Positions 35,974 to 48,638 of a stretch of DNA of 64,000 bases are shown one piece after another (the stretch's first letter is position 1; each line of letters starts with the position of its first letter). A model generated the notes under the pieces. That model was given only the letters and a program-made list of their open reading frames with translations. It made no database searches and was not told where the DNA came from. The position numbers were made by a program, and so were the translations under genes. The DNA lies in NCBI GenBank assembly GCA_009760855.2, contig WPIO01000022.1:1812501-1876500 (forward strand). The letters run 5' to 3'. The DNA comes from Cristatella mucedo. Taxonomy: Eukaryota; Bryozoa; Phylactolaemata; Cristatellidae.

Positions 35974-36149
35974 TTGTTGGAGTTTTCTATTAGGGAATAA
36001 ATAAATACAAAAAATTAAATTAAAAGTTAAAATTTAAAAATGTCAAAAGTATCTTCAATTTCAAACTGTATCATACATTTTGTATAGCAACATCCTATTA
36101 TATCATATCATATACTAATTATAAATAACTGTATTTAAATCCAATCATG
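34497..36149. other. No gene recognised; AT palindrome inside
   Basis: A purine-rich GA run lies at 34711-34760. The last 700 bases are AT-rich. Short frames have no motifs. Confidence 0.4.
35931..35976. repeat. (AT)n run inside a perfect 46-bp palindrome
   Basis: CAATGA is followed by (AT)n and then TCATTG, so the whole stretch is its own reverse complement. Confidence 0.9.
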
Positions 36150-36655
36150 ATGATAATAATAATAATAATGCACTTGATAAAGCGTCCTAAGAGAAGTTAA
36201 TCTCTTTCTAGGCGCTTTACATTTGCTGCAAAGGGAAATGCAAATTGAATGGTAGGCAAAAACATGCTTGAAAAATAAACAAAATGAATAATATGGTTAT
36301 TGGTGACATGCACAGGGTCAGCATGCAAATGTGGTTAGTGGCAGCATGCACATTGTCAGCACGCATAAGTGCATGAAGGATGAATCACAGGGACCCACTA
36401 AATGCTGTCCTAAATAGATGTGTTTTTAGGTTCCTTCTAAATGTGGTCAGGTCAGGGGATGTTCTGACGCAGGTTGGGAGGGAGTTCCAGGCTTTGGGAG
36501 CATACGAACTAAATGCACGGTCTGGAAAGGATTTAAGGTTTGTACGGGGTATTTGTAGACTGTTGGATTCCGAAAAGCGGGTGGTACGATGCTTGGCCTG
36601 ATGGGGTAGTATATCTGAGAGATAGGCTGGAGCCATAGAATGAAGGGAAGTCTTC
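36150..36655 (-). mobile_element. LINE 3' end with C-terminal ORF segment (minus orientation)
   Basis: Begins with (TAA)n and the complement of the terminal hairpin (GATAAAGCGTCC ... TCTCTTTCTAGGCGCTTTAC), followed by the 3' UTR. The minus-strand frame then reads HSMAPAYLSDILPHQAKHR, IPRTNLKSFPDRAFSSYAP and KAWNSLPTCVRTSPDLTTF, ending TAFSGSL. 5'-truncated at about 36655. Confidence 0.92.
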
Positions 36656-36671
36656 TCAGCCATCACAATTC

Positions 36672-36713
36672 GCGGTTCACCGGTCATGCAAAAATTTTCA
36701 AATTTAATTTTAA
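36672..36713. repeat. Direct repeat with 37501-37541
   Basis: GGTTCACCGGTCATGCAAAA and a TTTCAAATTTAATTTTA end recur at 37501-37541 with few changes. Both lie next to AT-rich DNA. Nature unknown; could be ends of a diverged element. Confidence 0.6.
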
Positions 36714-36989
36714 TGCTGTGCATGGATAAACAATGAGCTATTCATGTGTAGTTTTCACTAATTAGTTGTTTTTAATTTTCCGACTTTGATATTTGATTGC
36801 TTTTATGCAAGACGTTACAGCAATTACATAAAGTAATTAATTATTATATTTGCTAGAGTTTCTATTAGTATTGTTCCCCAACAGCAATTGCGTTACTAAT
36901 GCTTACTGAAACTGGAAATACTGCTACTACTTCCACATCATCCGTACCATGAAATATTTTTCTCTGCCTTGTATATTATTAAAAAACAT

Positions 36990-37149
36990 ATCAGCTGATT
37001 TAACAGCCTCATTTTAATAGTGGCAAACGAGCCTTAATGGCATTTAACACCATTTTCAGTTGGCAATAATGGATCGCCCACAGTAGAATTCGAGCTCACA
37101 GCCTCGGTCGTGGAGAGCGAGCACAGTACTCCCAAGCTATCACGGCCCA
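36990..37149 (-). mobile_element. tRNA-derived SINE, family 1 (minus orientation)
   Basis: Same layout as 8540-8696 and 49213-49379. On the minus strand: GGGCCGTGATAGC head, CGAGGCTGTGAGCTCGA-type B-box region (diverged), TGGGCGATCCATTATTGCC, and an end reading GAGGCTGTTAAATCAGCTGA. Confidence 0.7.
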
Positions 37150-38379
37150 GTAATAGTAATTGATTTGGAAGAAAGAAGCCAGTTAAAACAATTAAATTAT
37201 ATATTAACAAAAAAATATAGTTGCTCATTTTTAAGCGAGAATGTATTAGGGTGTTTGTCAGCATTTCGCGCTTTTGTCTTGCGTGCTTTTGCTACGGCAG
37301 CTGTTCCAACACGACAGTAGCCCACGTTTTAAATGTATTTCCTCTTCTGACTAAGCACAGTAAAACCTGGCGACCTGCTGATCCCATTAGTGATCGAAAA
37401 GAACGCCCCTCGCTTTCAGATCAACGCACTTCCTCAATGTTATATAAACACTGTCCAGAGCGTCGGAAAAGCCCTGGTGATTCTTGAGTATATCGCTGAA
37501 GGTTCACAGGTCATGCAAAAAAATTTCAAATTTAATTTTATTTTATTTATTTGAGAGTCTGCTCAAATGAGGTTATCATTTACAAATACACAAAAATCCG
37601 AATTATTTTACGACGTAGCGACTAACGAGGTCTGCCGAGCGGCGCACTTTGAAGTTTGACCTTCGTAGTATAAAGTCTCCGTAAAGGACCGCCATGCCTA
37701 AAGAGAAGCTAGAAAAAAATAAGATTTGCGTTCAGCTCCCTTTCAGCTTTCCGATAGAAAACCGAGTCGGCCCCGAAAGGCGTCGTGTGACGTCAGAAGC
37801 CAGAGGCTTCTGCAATCACCGGATTAGAAAACAATTGCAGATCAAACCCGTACCTTATATAAACAGATCTAAGGACTGCTAGACTGCGGCAACCTACGGG
37901 TACTGACCGCAGCAACATGTCACCTGCATAGTATGCTGAAACTCGTTCTCCGCTGCTCAATCGCAGGTCCGCTGTGAGGCCAAATGAGCCATATCCACGA
38001 AGCCATCATCGCCCTACCCAGGATACATCCCGGGAGGGACTACAAGACTTGAAGAGAGAGTGACTCCGCCGGAGAATCGTTGAGAAGACGGTTTCGGGGG
38101 GCTGTTTGGGTTAGGTACATTCGAGCTTTGACCACTGCGAAAACTTTTTACAGTCAAATGTGAACGCCTAAAATAACGGAGTGATATGATAATTGCAGGT
38201 TTCTATAGGGCTGAAGAGCCTTTTCTTACGGATTTGGAAGTGGAGGCCTTGTCCTTATTACTGCGTCCTGTGAGGGTTCGATATATTAGTTAAGCCACAA
38301 TGCAAAGTCTTCGATCAGTACATAGGCGTTTGATTCACGTGCCTCTTTTTCAGTGCCTCCCTTTTGTGTTAAGTACGGA
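37150..38379. other. No gene recognised
   Basis: Contains the second direct repeat copy (37501-37541). Otherwise no motifs. Confidence 0.4.
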
Positions 38380-38414
38380 CATCAAGATTACTCGCTGTGT
38401 GAGTAATCTTGATG
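38380..38414. repeat. Perfect inverted repeat (14-bp arms) at a LINE 5' junction
   Basis: CATCAAGATTACTC, a 7-base spacer, then GAGTAATCTTGATG. The right arm directly adjoins the truncated start of the LINE fragment at 38415. Confidence 0.95.
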
Positions 38415-38806
38415 CCCGACTCTATTGGAGACCGTGCATTTAGCTCGTATGCTCCCACAGCCTGGAACTCCCTCCCGACCTGCATCAGAACATCCCCTGA
38501 CCTGACCACATTTAAAAGAAACTTAAAAACATACCTATTTAGGACAGCATTTAGTGGGTCCTTGTGATTCGTCCTCGATGTGCTTATGCGTGCTGACACT
38601 GTTCATGCTGCCACTAACCACATTTGCATGCTGACCCAGTGCATGTAACCCCTAACCATGTTATTCATTTTGTTTGTTTTTCAAGCATGATTCTACTTAC
38701 TATTCTATTGCGTATCACTTTGCAGCAAATGTAAAGCGCCTAGAAAGAGATTAAGTTCTCTGAGGGCGCTTTATCAAGTGCAATATTATTATTATTATTA
38801 TTATTA
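38415..38806 (+). mobile_element. LINE 3' end, 5'-truncated (plus orientation)
   Basis: Starts within the ORF end (equivalent of GDRAFSSYAPTAWNSLPT) and includes LTTFKRNLKTYLFRTAFSG-type coding. The full 3' UTR, the terminal hairpin (AAAGCGCCTAGAAAGAG ... GAGGGCGCTTTA) and (ATT)n to 38806 follow. Confidence 0.92.
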
Positions 38807-41640
38807 GCCCCGTGCGTGCCGCACAAGGTTTTTCAGCTTAGGGGTTGCCGCGAACGTATTGCCTATTTTTAAAAGATTGGCATAATTTACTTGGCTCGCT
38901 CGTTGGCTTGCTGCGGACAGTAGGAGATCTGCAAGGAGGTCGCTCATATCTATGAAAAATGTCTCAAACCTTGGAAAAAGGCAGACGCGAAATAGATTAG
39001 AGCACAAACAAAAGGCTTTGCGAGCGTCTGCCGATGCTCGCCGGCGTGTGATTTGTCAGCCCTTTGCGGCGTGTGAGCTTTCAGCCCTCGCCGGCGAACT
39101 GGCCAGTTAGGATCTAGGTAGCGGCCACAGCTAAGCGCTACCGTTGGGACAATATTCGCAGTACGGCGGCTATTCGCTCGTTTCACGCCCATCCGAGAGC
39201 GCTGCTCTCCGACTCGGCCGTAGACGTAGTTACGAGTATCAACTCTAGACAAGGTCAGCTGATCGGCAATCGCATAGCAAGCGTGTTAATCTAAACGCTT
39301 TGAAATTGCTGCCAGCCGGTCGCCTTGGATTATCAGCGCAGATATGAGCGGCGCGGCTGGATTGGGCGCGATTCAAATTGTCTTCATGCGCACGTTGCCG
39401 CCATCACTGTCGCGAGCCCGTGACCGGGCAGATCCTGCCCGGTCACTGGCTGCTCTGCTCCTTTGCGCGTACATGGCGGTGGGCGTTCCGCTTTCGCGAA
39501 AGATAATCGCGTCTCGTACATGTCTGGTTTACTTCTTCTCCAATCGCTGTGGCCATGCAAGCCATCGTCATCGGCTTCGTGTGGCCAGGCTAGAGAGTCT
39601 GCTGGCGTTCGTCCGGCAATGCAGGCGTCCTCTCTGCTTCTTTAGACTGTGAAATTACCGACTGGGCCATCGCGAGGTTTAGGCACACTAGCCAAGATGA
39701 AGAAGGCTCATCGATTTACAGAAAAAAAAACCTTCACAGTGTACTTGGAGCTTGGCTGACGACGCCAGCAGCGATGCAGTACATGCATTCGATTTATTTC
39801 TGTACTCACTGTCTCTAACAGCGCTTACACAGTCATGGAAGTACGAATTCTTTTCTGTGGCTACAGATTTCTGACATGCTAGTACGTGAAGCTAGCTGAG
39901 TACCTCCAGTACTATAAGTGAATTCAATATCAAATACAATATCAAGTTCTCAGCCAGTGTTTTCAGCACTTAATACTATTTTGTTATGCTAGTCTGGACA
40001 CTTTGAATTACGAATACTAATTTCGACACTTAATTTTGATAGGTCGCCTAGTGAGTTAGTATTGCCTCTCTTGCAGTGAGTTACAACGTGCCTGGATAGA
40101 GACTTGGCTATCTCTTGTCGCTTTACAAAGATTCATCCTTATTATCTTTTAAAGGCTCGCTCGTTTACCAATTCGAAAACTGTGGCTCCATATTCTACCA
40201 ACGCCGGCATTCCAGTGACGTAATTAGAAAGCAAAAAAGCGGGCGCCTATTTTTCGTAGGAGGGACGACTACTTGGTGCGCATTAGATAATTTTATTTCT
40301 ACGACTTTCTTTTTCGTTTCAAAAGTGATCTCGATGATCTCCCCTTCGTGCTGCAGGCCAGCCAGCCATCCTAGCCAGCCAGCTATCCCACAATAGTTTA
40401 AGCTTGCCAGTGGTGGTGTTAAAGGTTTCTTTCCATCTTTTGTTGTTGTTCGGTGATCTGCGTCAAATAAGCAAATACGTTTTCATAATTCTTTCTGCAC
40501 TCATTCGAGGATTCGGATTCAATGTTCGTTTATTGCGAAGTCGTTTGACTTGACCTTCCGCTTCGCAAAGATACCTCAATCGCTATTGACGTTATTAAGG
40601 TATCTTGCGTAGACAAGCGTGCAAAAGTACGCGGGTACCATTCTGAGTGAGAAGCGTAGACAAGAACTCTAGATGGCACTTGTCTCGCGGATTATTATTA
40701 CCTCTGGTTAGTAACACGCACTTAGCCATGCACAGATAAGCATGCCGGGCACATTTGAATGAATAAAATTTCACAGGAAAAAGAAGAAGCGGAGTTAGCG
40801 GAGCGGAACGGATGTGTCTTTAGCTGAGATTTGAATGATGCAAATCTCTCGAAAACCGCCGGCGGAAGTTTCCCTTCGCCCAGCATAATTCCTATAGTGT
40901 ATATTTTCCACTAAACTTTGTCAGTTTTCTACGGTTCAAATGTCGCAGCACTGTCTTTTGCCCAATGAGGATCAGTAATTGTGCAGTTATCTCTACTGGA
41001 AAACCGAAATCCCTTCGTTTTTATCCACGTGGCCATTCCAAATTGGCAAGTAACGCTTGTCGGCTTCACAATAATTCACAATACCGTACCTGTACATATA
41101 AATTGTATTGTTGGATTTCATTCATTTTTTCAAATATCAAAACGGATTATTACTTCTATTGGAAGCAAGTTTGTCAAGCAGACCCTACTAGATATCACTT
41201 GAATGGATATTACCTTTACTTGTCACGCTATCAAGTGAACAAAGCGCCAAGTCGCATAATCCAAGAAGCCTAAGGACATTGAAAATGCTGGTATTTCTTC
41301 TATTGCAAAAGGAGCGTTCGTTTTTAATTTATAGAGTCACGGGCTTTCGAAAACTGATCTCCAAAGTAAGAAAACAAAACTCGGTGCGTAAGTTAGTCCT
41401 ATTAGGGGACTTCGGGATCGATCGACTTCTTACATAAAGAGACCAGCCTCGCTTTCGCAACAACCGAGCTCTCGAGCGGCACAAAAGACTTTTCCAACCA
41501 GCTGGTTGTCGGCAGCAGATAAAGAATTTTTATTGAAGCCACGCAGCTGTCAATTGCCCTCCATTATTGAGATGGAGTTTATGGGCTTCTAGCATCTCAC
41601 TTTTCGTCTGCCTGCAGTGGTATTGCAGCCACTGCTCTGC
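38807..41640. other. No gene recognised
   Basis: Contains a palindrome at 39420-39446 and a diverged LINE-tail-like patch at about 40063-40130 (GTGCCTGGATAGAGACTTGG). No protein motifs in the short frames. Confidence 0.4.
39420..39446. repeat. Perfect palindrome, 12-bp arms
   Basis: GTGACCGGGCAG, ATC spacer, CTGCCCGGTCAC. GC-rich arms give a strong potential hairpin. Confidence 0.95.
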
Positions 41641-41892
<252 letters not shown>

Positions 41893-42008
41893 TTCACACT
41901 TCTGCGTGCAGCTTTATGAGCGATATTGTTCATCATCGAGGGCTCTTTGAAGCCTTGGGATCAGTCAGAAGCTTGACAAACATTTCGGCACGGTCCGCAC
42001 GTCATCTC

Positions 42009-42147
42009 ACGCCACGGTTTGGCCTACGGGCTAAGGTGCTCGCCTTTAATAACCGAGGGCAAGGTGAATACATTTGATGTCTGAAGTCGTGAGCTCTAGC
42101 ACCTAGATTAAGATTACGCTCTCTTAGGGCGCTAAATAAATTAATTA
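42009..42147 (+). mobile_element. tRNA-headed SINE, family 2, with LINE-type 3' tail
   Basis: The tRNA-like head reads GGTTTGGCCTACGGGCTAAG and GTGCTCGCC, with a B-box-like GTCGTGAGCTCTAG. The tail reads GCACCTAGATTAAGATTACG, CTCTCTTAGGGCGCTAAATA, AATTAATTAT, which matches the 3' hairpin and end of the LINE family. Related copies at 45872-45993 (minus) and 58003-58137 (plus). Confidence 0.75.
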
Positions 42148-42622
42148 TATTTACTTATTTATTTATCTGGAGTAATGGTGGCGGGTACTTCCAAAGGCTC
42201 TCGTTATGGCGTTACACCATCTTTGACTCGTCTGGAAACATGAATAACAAAATAAGTTACGTCATTTCTGCTTTGTGATTAATCCAGCGGCTGCCACGAC
42301 AGGCAAATTCTCAACGTTTGCGTGAGCCACGATTGTGCGACCAGGCTATTCTCAATGCAAGACGGGGGTGCTTTGCTTTTTTCCAACGGCCGTTTCCTCT
42401 CTCCCTTCGTGAATGCGTAGTGCTGCTCAAAGCTTCGTATAATTGGAAAAAATGCCTGACCTAAATTGTCGTAAACTGTTGCAAATGCATCCTCATCCTA
42501 AGTTCGGTACCTTAGTGTGTAGTTCGGTACCTTGGTGTGCAAATCCACCTCTCCTTTGCATTTAATTTATTGACTACAAGTCTTCGCGAACTACGTGAAG
42601 CAGCGTCATCAAAATAGTAATA

Positions 42623-42690
42623 ATGTATGTATGTATGTATGTATGTATCTCCGTCTGTAACTCCACAAAGTAGTGGTAAGACAGAATTTT
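42623..42690 (-). mobile_element. 3' end of a second LINE family with (CATA)n tail
   Basis: On the minus strand: TTTGTGGAGTTACAGACGG, then AGATACATACATAC repeated. The same unique words precede 49850 and occur at 22230. Confidence 0.6.
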
Positions 42691-42789
42691 TAAATCCCTG
42701 ATATAGATAAATCTTAAATCTCTTGCTTTCTAGGCATTTGAAATGCACTGAGAACGAAGCAAATAGATAATTATAAATTGTATTAATTC

Positions 42790-43010
42790 AGCATGCATTA
42801 GCACGTAACTGAAATTCACACTGAGAAAATGCTGCTAGAAGCAGGCAGATTTCGTGCTTCTTTTTAATGTTCAAATGGTCAGGCGATGTTGGGAAGTCAG
42901 TCGGTAGTGAGTACCAGGCTTTGGGAGAACGAAAATTGACGGAAATAAATCCAAAGTAGTCGAATGTAAAGCGCCTGAAGAGAACTCAAGTTCTCTTGTG
43001 GCACCACGTA
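42790..43010 (-). mobile_element. Decayed LINE 3' pieces
   Basis: 42790-42930 is the complement of the ORF end/3' UTR (GCATGCATTAGCACGTA, GGTCAGGCGATGTTGGGA, TACCAGGCTTTGGGAG). 42963-43010 is a separate diverged tail hairpin in plus orientation (ATGTAAAGCGCCTGAAGAGA, GTTCTCTTGTGGCACC). Confidence 0.65.
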
Positions 43011-43033
43011 AATGACATGTATCCATGTCTATT

Positions 43034-43143
43034 TTATATATATATATATATATATACTCTATCTAGTATATATATATATACTCTATCTAGTATATATATA
43101 TATATATATACTCTATCTAGTATATATCTATATACTCTATCTA

Positions 43144-43187
<44 letters not shown>
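43034..43187. repeat. Compound (TA)n with CTCTATCTAG spacers
   Basis: Four copies of CTCTATCTAG separated by TATATA runs of varying length; the last TA run is about 45 bp. Confidence 0.95.
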
Positions 43188-43913
43188 TAGGATCGCTAGG
43201 CGACTTAAAATATGGTAAATGCTGGTAAGTCACGCCTATGTATCTGGTTATAGAGCGGCTGATTTTAAGCGAATATTGGAAAATTCTTTTGCCCTGAGAC
43301 TCCGCAAAGGCTCTAATCCTCTATAATGTGCGAACGAGTCAAAACTGGAGCTCTCAAATGGCACCTCCTGGAAGAACGCCCGCTCAACTTCGCTGCATCC
43401 GCGCTACAGGCAGCTCGAGCCTGCTGCTGCTGGAGAGTGGATGCGCACGTTAAAGGCGCCGCCGGAAGGCGACCCCTCAGAAGCGTCTAATACAAAACTT
43501 GCATGCCTAATTTTCGGAAAACCTTAAGCTTTGCGTCGTGTCGATGTGCCGCCAGAAATTATTTTAAGTGCCTCACTAAAGAGATTGCGCCACAAAGATG
43601 ACTTGCTAAGAAGTTTTACTTAGACAGACCTAAAATTAAAAGGAAATCCTGTAGAACCTAGCACCTTGTCTGCCTACCAGCCCAAAAGAGCTCTGACAAA
43701 ATAAAACAAAAATGAAGTCATCATTTCCGGAGGGCCTGGTGCAGCGAGCCTTCGGCTCACTGCCGAGCAGACATCTTAGACATGTCTAAAACGGAATAAC
43801 CCCTAATTAGCCAATCTAGAAACATTAGAAACCAATATAGCCTTCACTCAAGAACCTTACCTGACGTGTGCTTCAATGGCTCAGCATTTCAGAGCTTCTC
43901 TTTAAGTCTGGGT
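43188..43913. other. No gene recognised
   Basis: No motifs, splice-linked frames or clear repeats. Confidence 0.4.
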
Positions 43914-44075
43914 CCTAGCCCTAAGGTATGGCGCTCTCACTTCACGACACATGGCGTGGGTTCGAGTCCTGCAGCTGGCAATCCTGTATTGCCTAGTGTA
44001 AGTGGGGTGGATAGCCCCTGTGGCTCTTCTGCCGCGATGCAAGCGAGGCTGCTCGATCAGCTAACCTTCATTTAT
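43914..44075 (+). mobile_element. tRNA-derived SINE, family 1 (plus orientation)
   Basis: Head CCTAGCCCTAAGGTATGGCG, B box GGGTTCGAGTCCTGCAGC, then GGCAATCCTGTATTGCC, CCCCTGTGGCTCTTCTGC and GCGAGGCTGCTCGATCAGC. The same order as in the other family 1 copies. Confidence 0.7.
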
Positions 44076-45232
44076 TATTTATTCAAGTCCGATATTCCCT
44101 TCTCAGAAATATGGTAGCCGCTGCAGAGGGGCTAGGGGGGCCGACCCTGCGAAAGGGGCGTAACCATGGGGAGCGCCGCCTGACGGTGGCCTTGCAAGAG
44201 GAGCCCCACCCGTTTAGAAACCCGCCCTCGGGCCTGCCTTCACAGAATCAGCAGCAGCAGCAGCAAGCTTCAGAGATAGACTTAGAGACCATAGAAGCAC
44301 AATTCTGAACACTTGGAGCGCGTTTGCATCGTCACAAATTAAGTGAATTTTCATGTGTACGGTAGTTCGTGCTAGCTCGGCGGGATGGTCGCAGACGCCG
44401 TTGATGCTACTGTTGTTACTATGTTTCCCATACAGCTGAAGGCTATACTGTAGTTACTTTCACTAGGACAGCATGGTATAATAACAGCCTTGGTGATCTT
44501 TAACCTGATTTCAAACGGATGTCATTAAGAGACTGCAGAGATAAAACGCTGCTACTGATGTTAAGAAGCTATAGATGCACACGTCAGCGGTGCATCCAGC
44601 CGTGGGGCGGTGAGTGAGCGTAGTAGCTCCACCAACAAAGAGCTATCGATGACGACAGCAATAGCTAATAATAGCGACTGTTATGGGACTAGAAAGGTAG
44701 TACCGAAAAGGTCACGATGGCGCTCGTGAAAGCCTTTGCCAGAGGCAGGATCAGGCTTCGACGAACGTCGGCTGCCGCGAAGTAGTTCGCTCTCTTGCAA
44801 AGAGCCCTTGCCTCCCCGCGGGGCCCACAAGCTTACCCCTCACCCTTGCAGCTATTCCCGGCAACAACGAATGTTGCATATCCGCTCTAATGTTGTCAGA
44901 GGCTTCGTACTTAAGTAAAATTCCATCCACCATAAGGTTTGAGCTTTTCTGGATATTCAGTGAGGTAGAGTTCGCATTCGCGACGCTCTGCAGATCTAGC
45001 AGCGGCATCTCGATCGGACAAACGGCAGCACTGCTGCAGGCACGCCGTTAAGTCACAATTAAGCAACCAAATGCCGCGGCCTACTGCAGTTGCGAGCAAC
45101 AAATAAGGCCGCGTTGAAATTCCCTTCCCGCCCCTCGATGAGCTCATCCTGACACCCCTGCCATGCAGCCAGTCGCGGCTCAGCAAACAAAATTGAGCCC
45201 GCAGAAAGGTTAGCTTTAAAAATGGAGCTCAC
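44076..45232. other. No gene firmly recognised
   Basis: A GC-rich stretch at 44110-44300 and a stretch at 44900-45010 have open frames. The latter, on the minus strand behind TAGATCTGCAG, could be a second exon after 45233, but two frames compete (SVANANSTSLNIQK or ERRECELYLTEYPEKLKPYG) and I cannot choose. Confidence 0.3.
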
Positions 45233-45262
45233 CTCCGCAGAGAACTTTGAATCAGCCATCAT
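45233..45262 (-). CDS. Possible first coding exon (start codon to splice donor)
   Basis: On the minus strand, ATGATGGCTGATTCAAAG begins a ten-codon frame (M-M-A-D-S-K-F-S-A-E) followed directly by GTGAGC, a good donor. It lies just downstream of a CpG-rich block at 45300-45600 that could be a promoter. The following exon is uncertain, and no family is recognised. Short ATG-to-donor frames arise by chance, so this is weak. Confidence 0.22.
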
Positions 45263-45299
45263 CGATCCGGCACACAGACGGCCTCTGAGTAGATGATCG

Positions 45300-45620
45300 T
45301 CTGCTGCACTGTGGTTACACTGTGCGACAGAGCCGGCGGAAAAAGTCCCTTGCGCCGTCGCTTCGCGCCAGAACTCGTCAGCTCTTCAATCAGCTCCTCA
45401 AAAAACGTGCCACGCGGCCGCCGAGCGAAGCAGCTGCAAGTGCCGAGCTCACGAAGGTCCCGCGCCGAAGGCACTGGCGAAGGCCGCCGAACGACGCAGC
45501 GAGATTGCCGCCGCAGCCGCCGCCGCCGCCTCCGCTGCTGGCTGGCTGGCTTGCAACACTCCGCGCTCCCGCGATCCCGGAGCGATCCCCTCCCCCTCAC
45601 GAGAAGGGAGTTGTTTGGAT
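45300..45620. promoter_or_regulatory. CpG-rich block, possible promoter
   Basis: Local jump in G+C with many CpG and CGCCG words against AT-richer flanks. Overlapping frames on both strands are probably composition artefacts. Confidence 0.3.
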
Positions 45621-45871
45621 GCTGCAGGCCATGTGCGTTATGTCATCTAACTCGTCGGCTGGCACTATCAATTAGTCTCGATCGCGCCGCTGAGTGACGC
45701 GGGCATAATGGCGGCCTGCCTTCTTTCAACAGTTCGAGAACTCAGAGAGACGCGCGTACAGACAGAGCTAAGCTAGCCCCGAACTCGCGGTGGCCTCTCT
45801 GCGGCACTAGCACCAAATGCCGTCAGCTGCTTGATGCAAGTCGTGCTGGCACAATATCACGCAAGACACTT

Positions 45872-45993
45872 GATGATTCATTTACATGGCGCCCTAAAAA
45901 AGAACTTAATCTCCAGGCGCGTCGAAGAAGCCGCAGGGTTCGAGCCCGCGACTTCGGTCTCAAAGGTGAGCATCTTAGCCGTGGACCAAACCG
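45872..45993 (-). mobile_element. tRNA-headed SINE, family 2, with LINE-type 3' tail (minus orientation)
   Basis: On the minus strand: GGTTTGGTCCACGGCTAAG, ATGCTCACC, B box CGGGCTCGAACCC. The LINE-like tail reads GGAGATTAAGTTCTTTTTTA, GGGCGCCATGTAAATGAAT. Confidence 0.75.
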
Positions 45994-46389
45994 CATTGAT
46001 TTCGGAAGAAATGTGTATGCATCATAAGCTGACACTCTGCATTCGTACGCATTTGCTTTTTTTGGAAGGTCCGTTGTCGTTGTTGCTCTCTTAGAGTTAC
46101 TTGGCTATCTTTGAAAGCAAACTCAGCCTTCAGACTTTTCCAAAGTCTACGACTAGGATTGCGAGTCTCCGACACGATACTGCCGACGAGACAACAGGAG
46201 ACAGCCACGGTCACGGGTCATCTGTATGCGCTTCGTAGGGCCGCATTAAAGAATCGCATCGAATCCGTTTCAAGAATCTCCGGTCTGGCTCACTGGACAT
46301 TTCCCTCCCTCTAAACTGCCTACCAATCCGACCTCCTTTCAGACCTTCCTAAAGCGAGCGGCTTTCCTTTCGGCGGGCGGCGGCTGTGG

Positions 46390-46520
46390 ATCGCAGTCGT
46401 CTCGCCCTTCGCTTCCGTCCCGCTCACTTGAAATCTGTAGGCGACCGGGCCTTCGGCTCTCGCGCCTGGCGACAGTCTGAAAAACTCGCTTCCGGCTTCC
46501 GCCACCGCCTCCATTGGTCT
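46390..46520 (+). mobile_element. Remnant of LINE ORF C-terminus
   Basis: The plus frame reads SRLALRFRPAHLKSVGDRA then FGSRAW, which resembles the IPRTNLKSFGDRAFSSYAPKAW end of the main LINE family. GC-rich and isolated; a C run follows at 46585-46601. Confidence 0.5.
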
Positions 46521-46839
46521 TGCATCATGCAGGACAGGCAGCTACTAAAGACCCGTCTGCTCCCATTGGCTGCTCCCCTTCGCCCCCCCCCCCCCCCCCC
46601 CGCCCCCCAGCGAACTTGTCCTTTTCGTTTCGGTTTCGGCTTTTCGTGCACTATTCGGCCTTTGCATTATTCATTTAATGGCTACTGAGGGTTCCTACTA
46701 ACCAGCGGCCCCGAGTGTCTACCTATAGACTTGTGCATCCTTGCCCTAGCATAATACCCGTTTGCTCGTGGTGTAGGTTTTGTCTAATCCCGACACCTAG
46801 ATGCATGTCGTGCACCGCTTGGTTATTGCTTCTCTTGCA

Positions 46840-46905
46840 GCGAGCTGTAAAGTGCCCGGGTAGAGATGCAGTCACCTCTCCTGGGCGCTCTAGGGAAAAA
46901 ATTAT
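46840..46905 (+). mobile_element. Isolated diverged LINE tail hairpin
   Basis: GCTGTAAAGTGCCCGGGTAG, then ACCTCTCCTGGGCGCTCTAG, matches the 3' hairpin layout. No (ATT)n. Confidence 0.5.
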
Positions 46906-47427
46906 AAGTTATAGTAGTTTTTGTTTTTCGAAAGAAAACCTCCTACCCCATATCTGGTTACGATGTTAGCAAACGATTAATGATCTTGATGCAACCCTCA
47001 ACAGTAAAATTGAATTTAAATTAATGCTCGATAATCCTTAAAATATTCTCTGGACTTTGGCCTATTGGTGACTATGGTTTGCAGAGATCTCTTGTCCGTT
47101 GTCATTGCTTGAGAATGCTAAATAACACAAGATCCTTTGCATAGCTCCATTCCCAGAAGATGACACATTTCGCCGAACCGTGCGCAAGTAATCCAAGTTG
47201 ACTGCAAACAGTCGGATGGTAATTGGAGTCAATGCAAGTGCGAAAAATCTTACCGTCACCAGGATTCGATTCCGGGAGCTTGAGAGTCCAGAGGCTTGGC
47301 TCTATGAGGCCAGCCTACGTCAGCCTATGGATTCTTATTACGATTGCTACATGACTAGTTGATTGAAGCGTCAAATAGAAATCTTATGATACAGGAATGA
47401 GTACTGCTAATGCGATCACTCTGTCTT

Positions 47428-47580
47428 AGCCCTGGGGTACAGTGCTGGCTATTCACGACCCGGGTCGTGGGTTCGAGCCATGCAATGGGCGATCCTGTAT
47501 TTCCCGCTGAAAGCAGCTGTGATGGCTTTTAAGCCTCTGCTACAACTATACAAATGAGGCTGTTGAATCATCCAATCATC
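47428..47580 (+). mobile_element. tRNA-derived SINE, family 1 (plus orientation)
   Basis: AGCCCTGGGGTACAGTGCTG head, B box GTGGGTTCGAGCCATGC, GGGCGATCCTGTATTTCC, GTGATGGCTTTTAAGCCTC, then ATGAGGCTGTTGAATCATCC. Parallel to the other family 1 copies. Confidence 0.72.

Positions 47581-48638
<1,058 letters not shown>

Noticed and set aside
43034-43187. Possible CRISPR-like repeat-spacer pattern (CTCTATCTAG units)
   Set aside because: Units are 10 bp with TA runs as spacers; a compound microsatellite in animal DNA.
46320-46690. Frames on both strands in the GC-rich stretch
   Set aside because: Part is a LINE C-terminal remnant and part a poly-C run; no gene.
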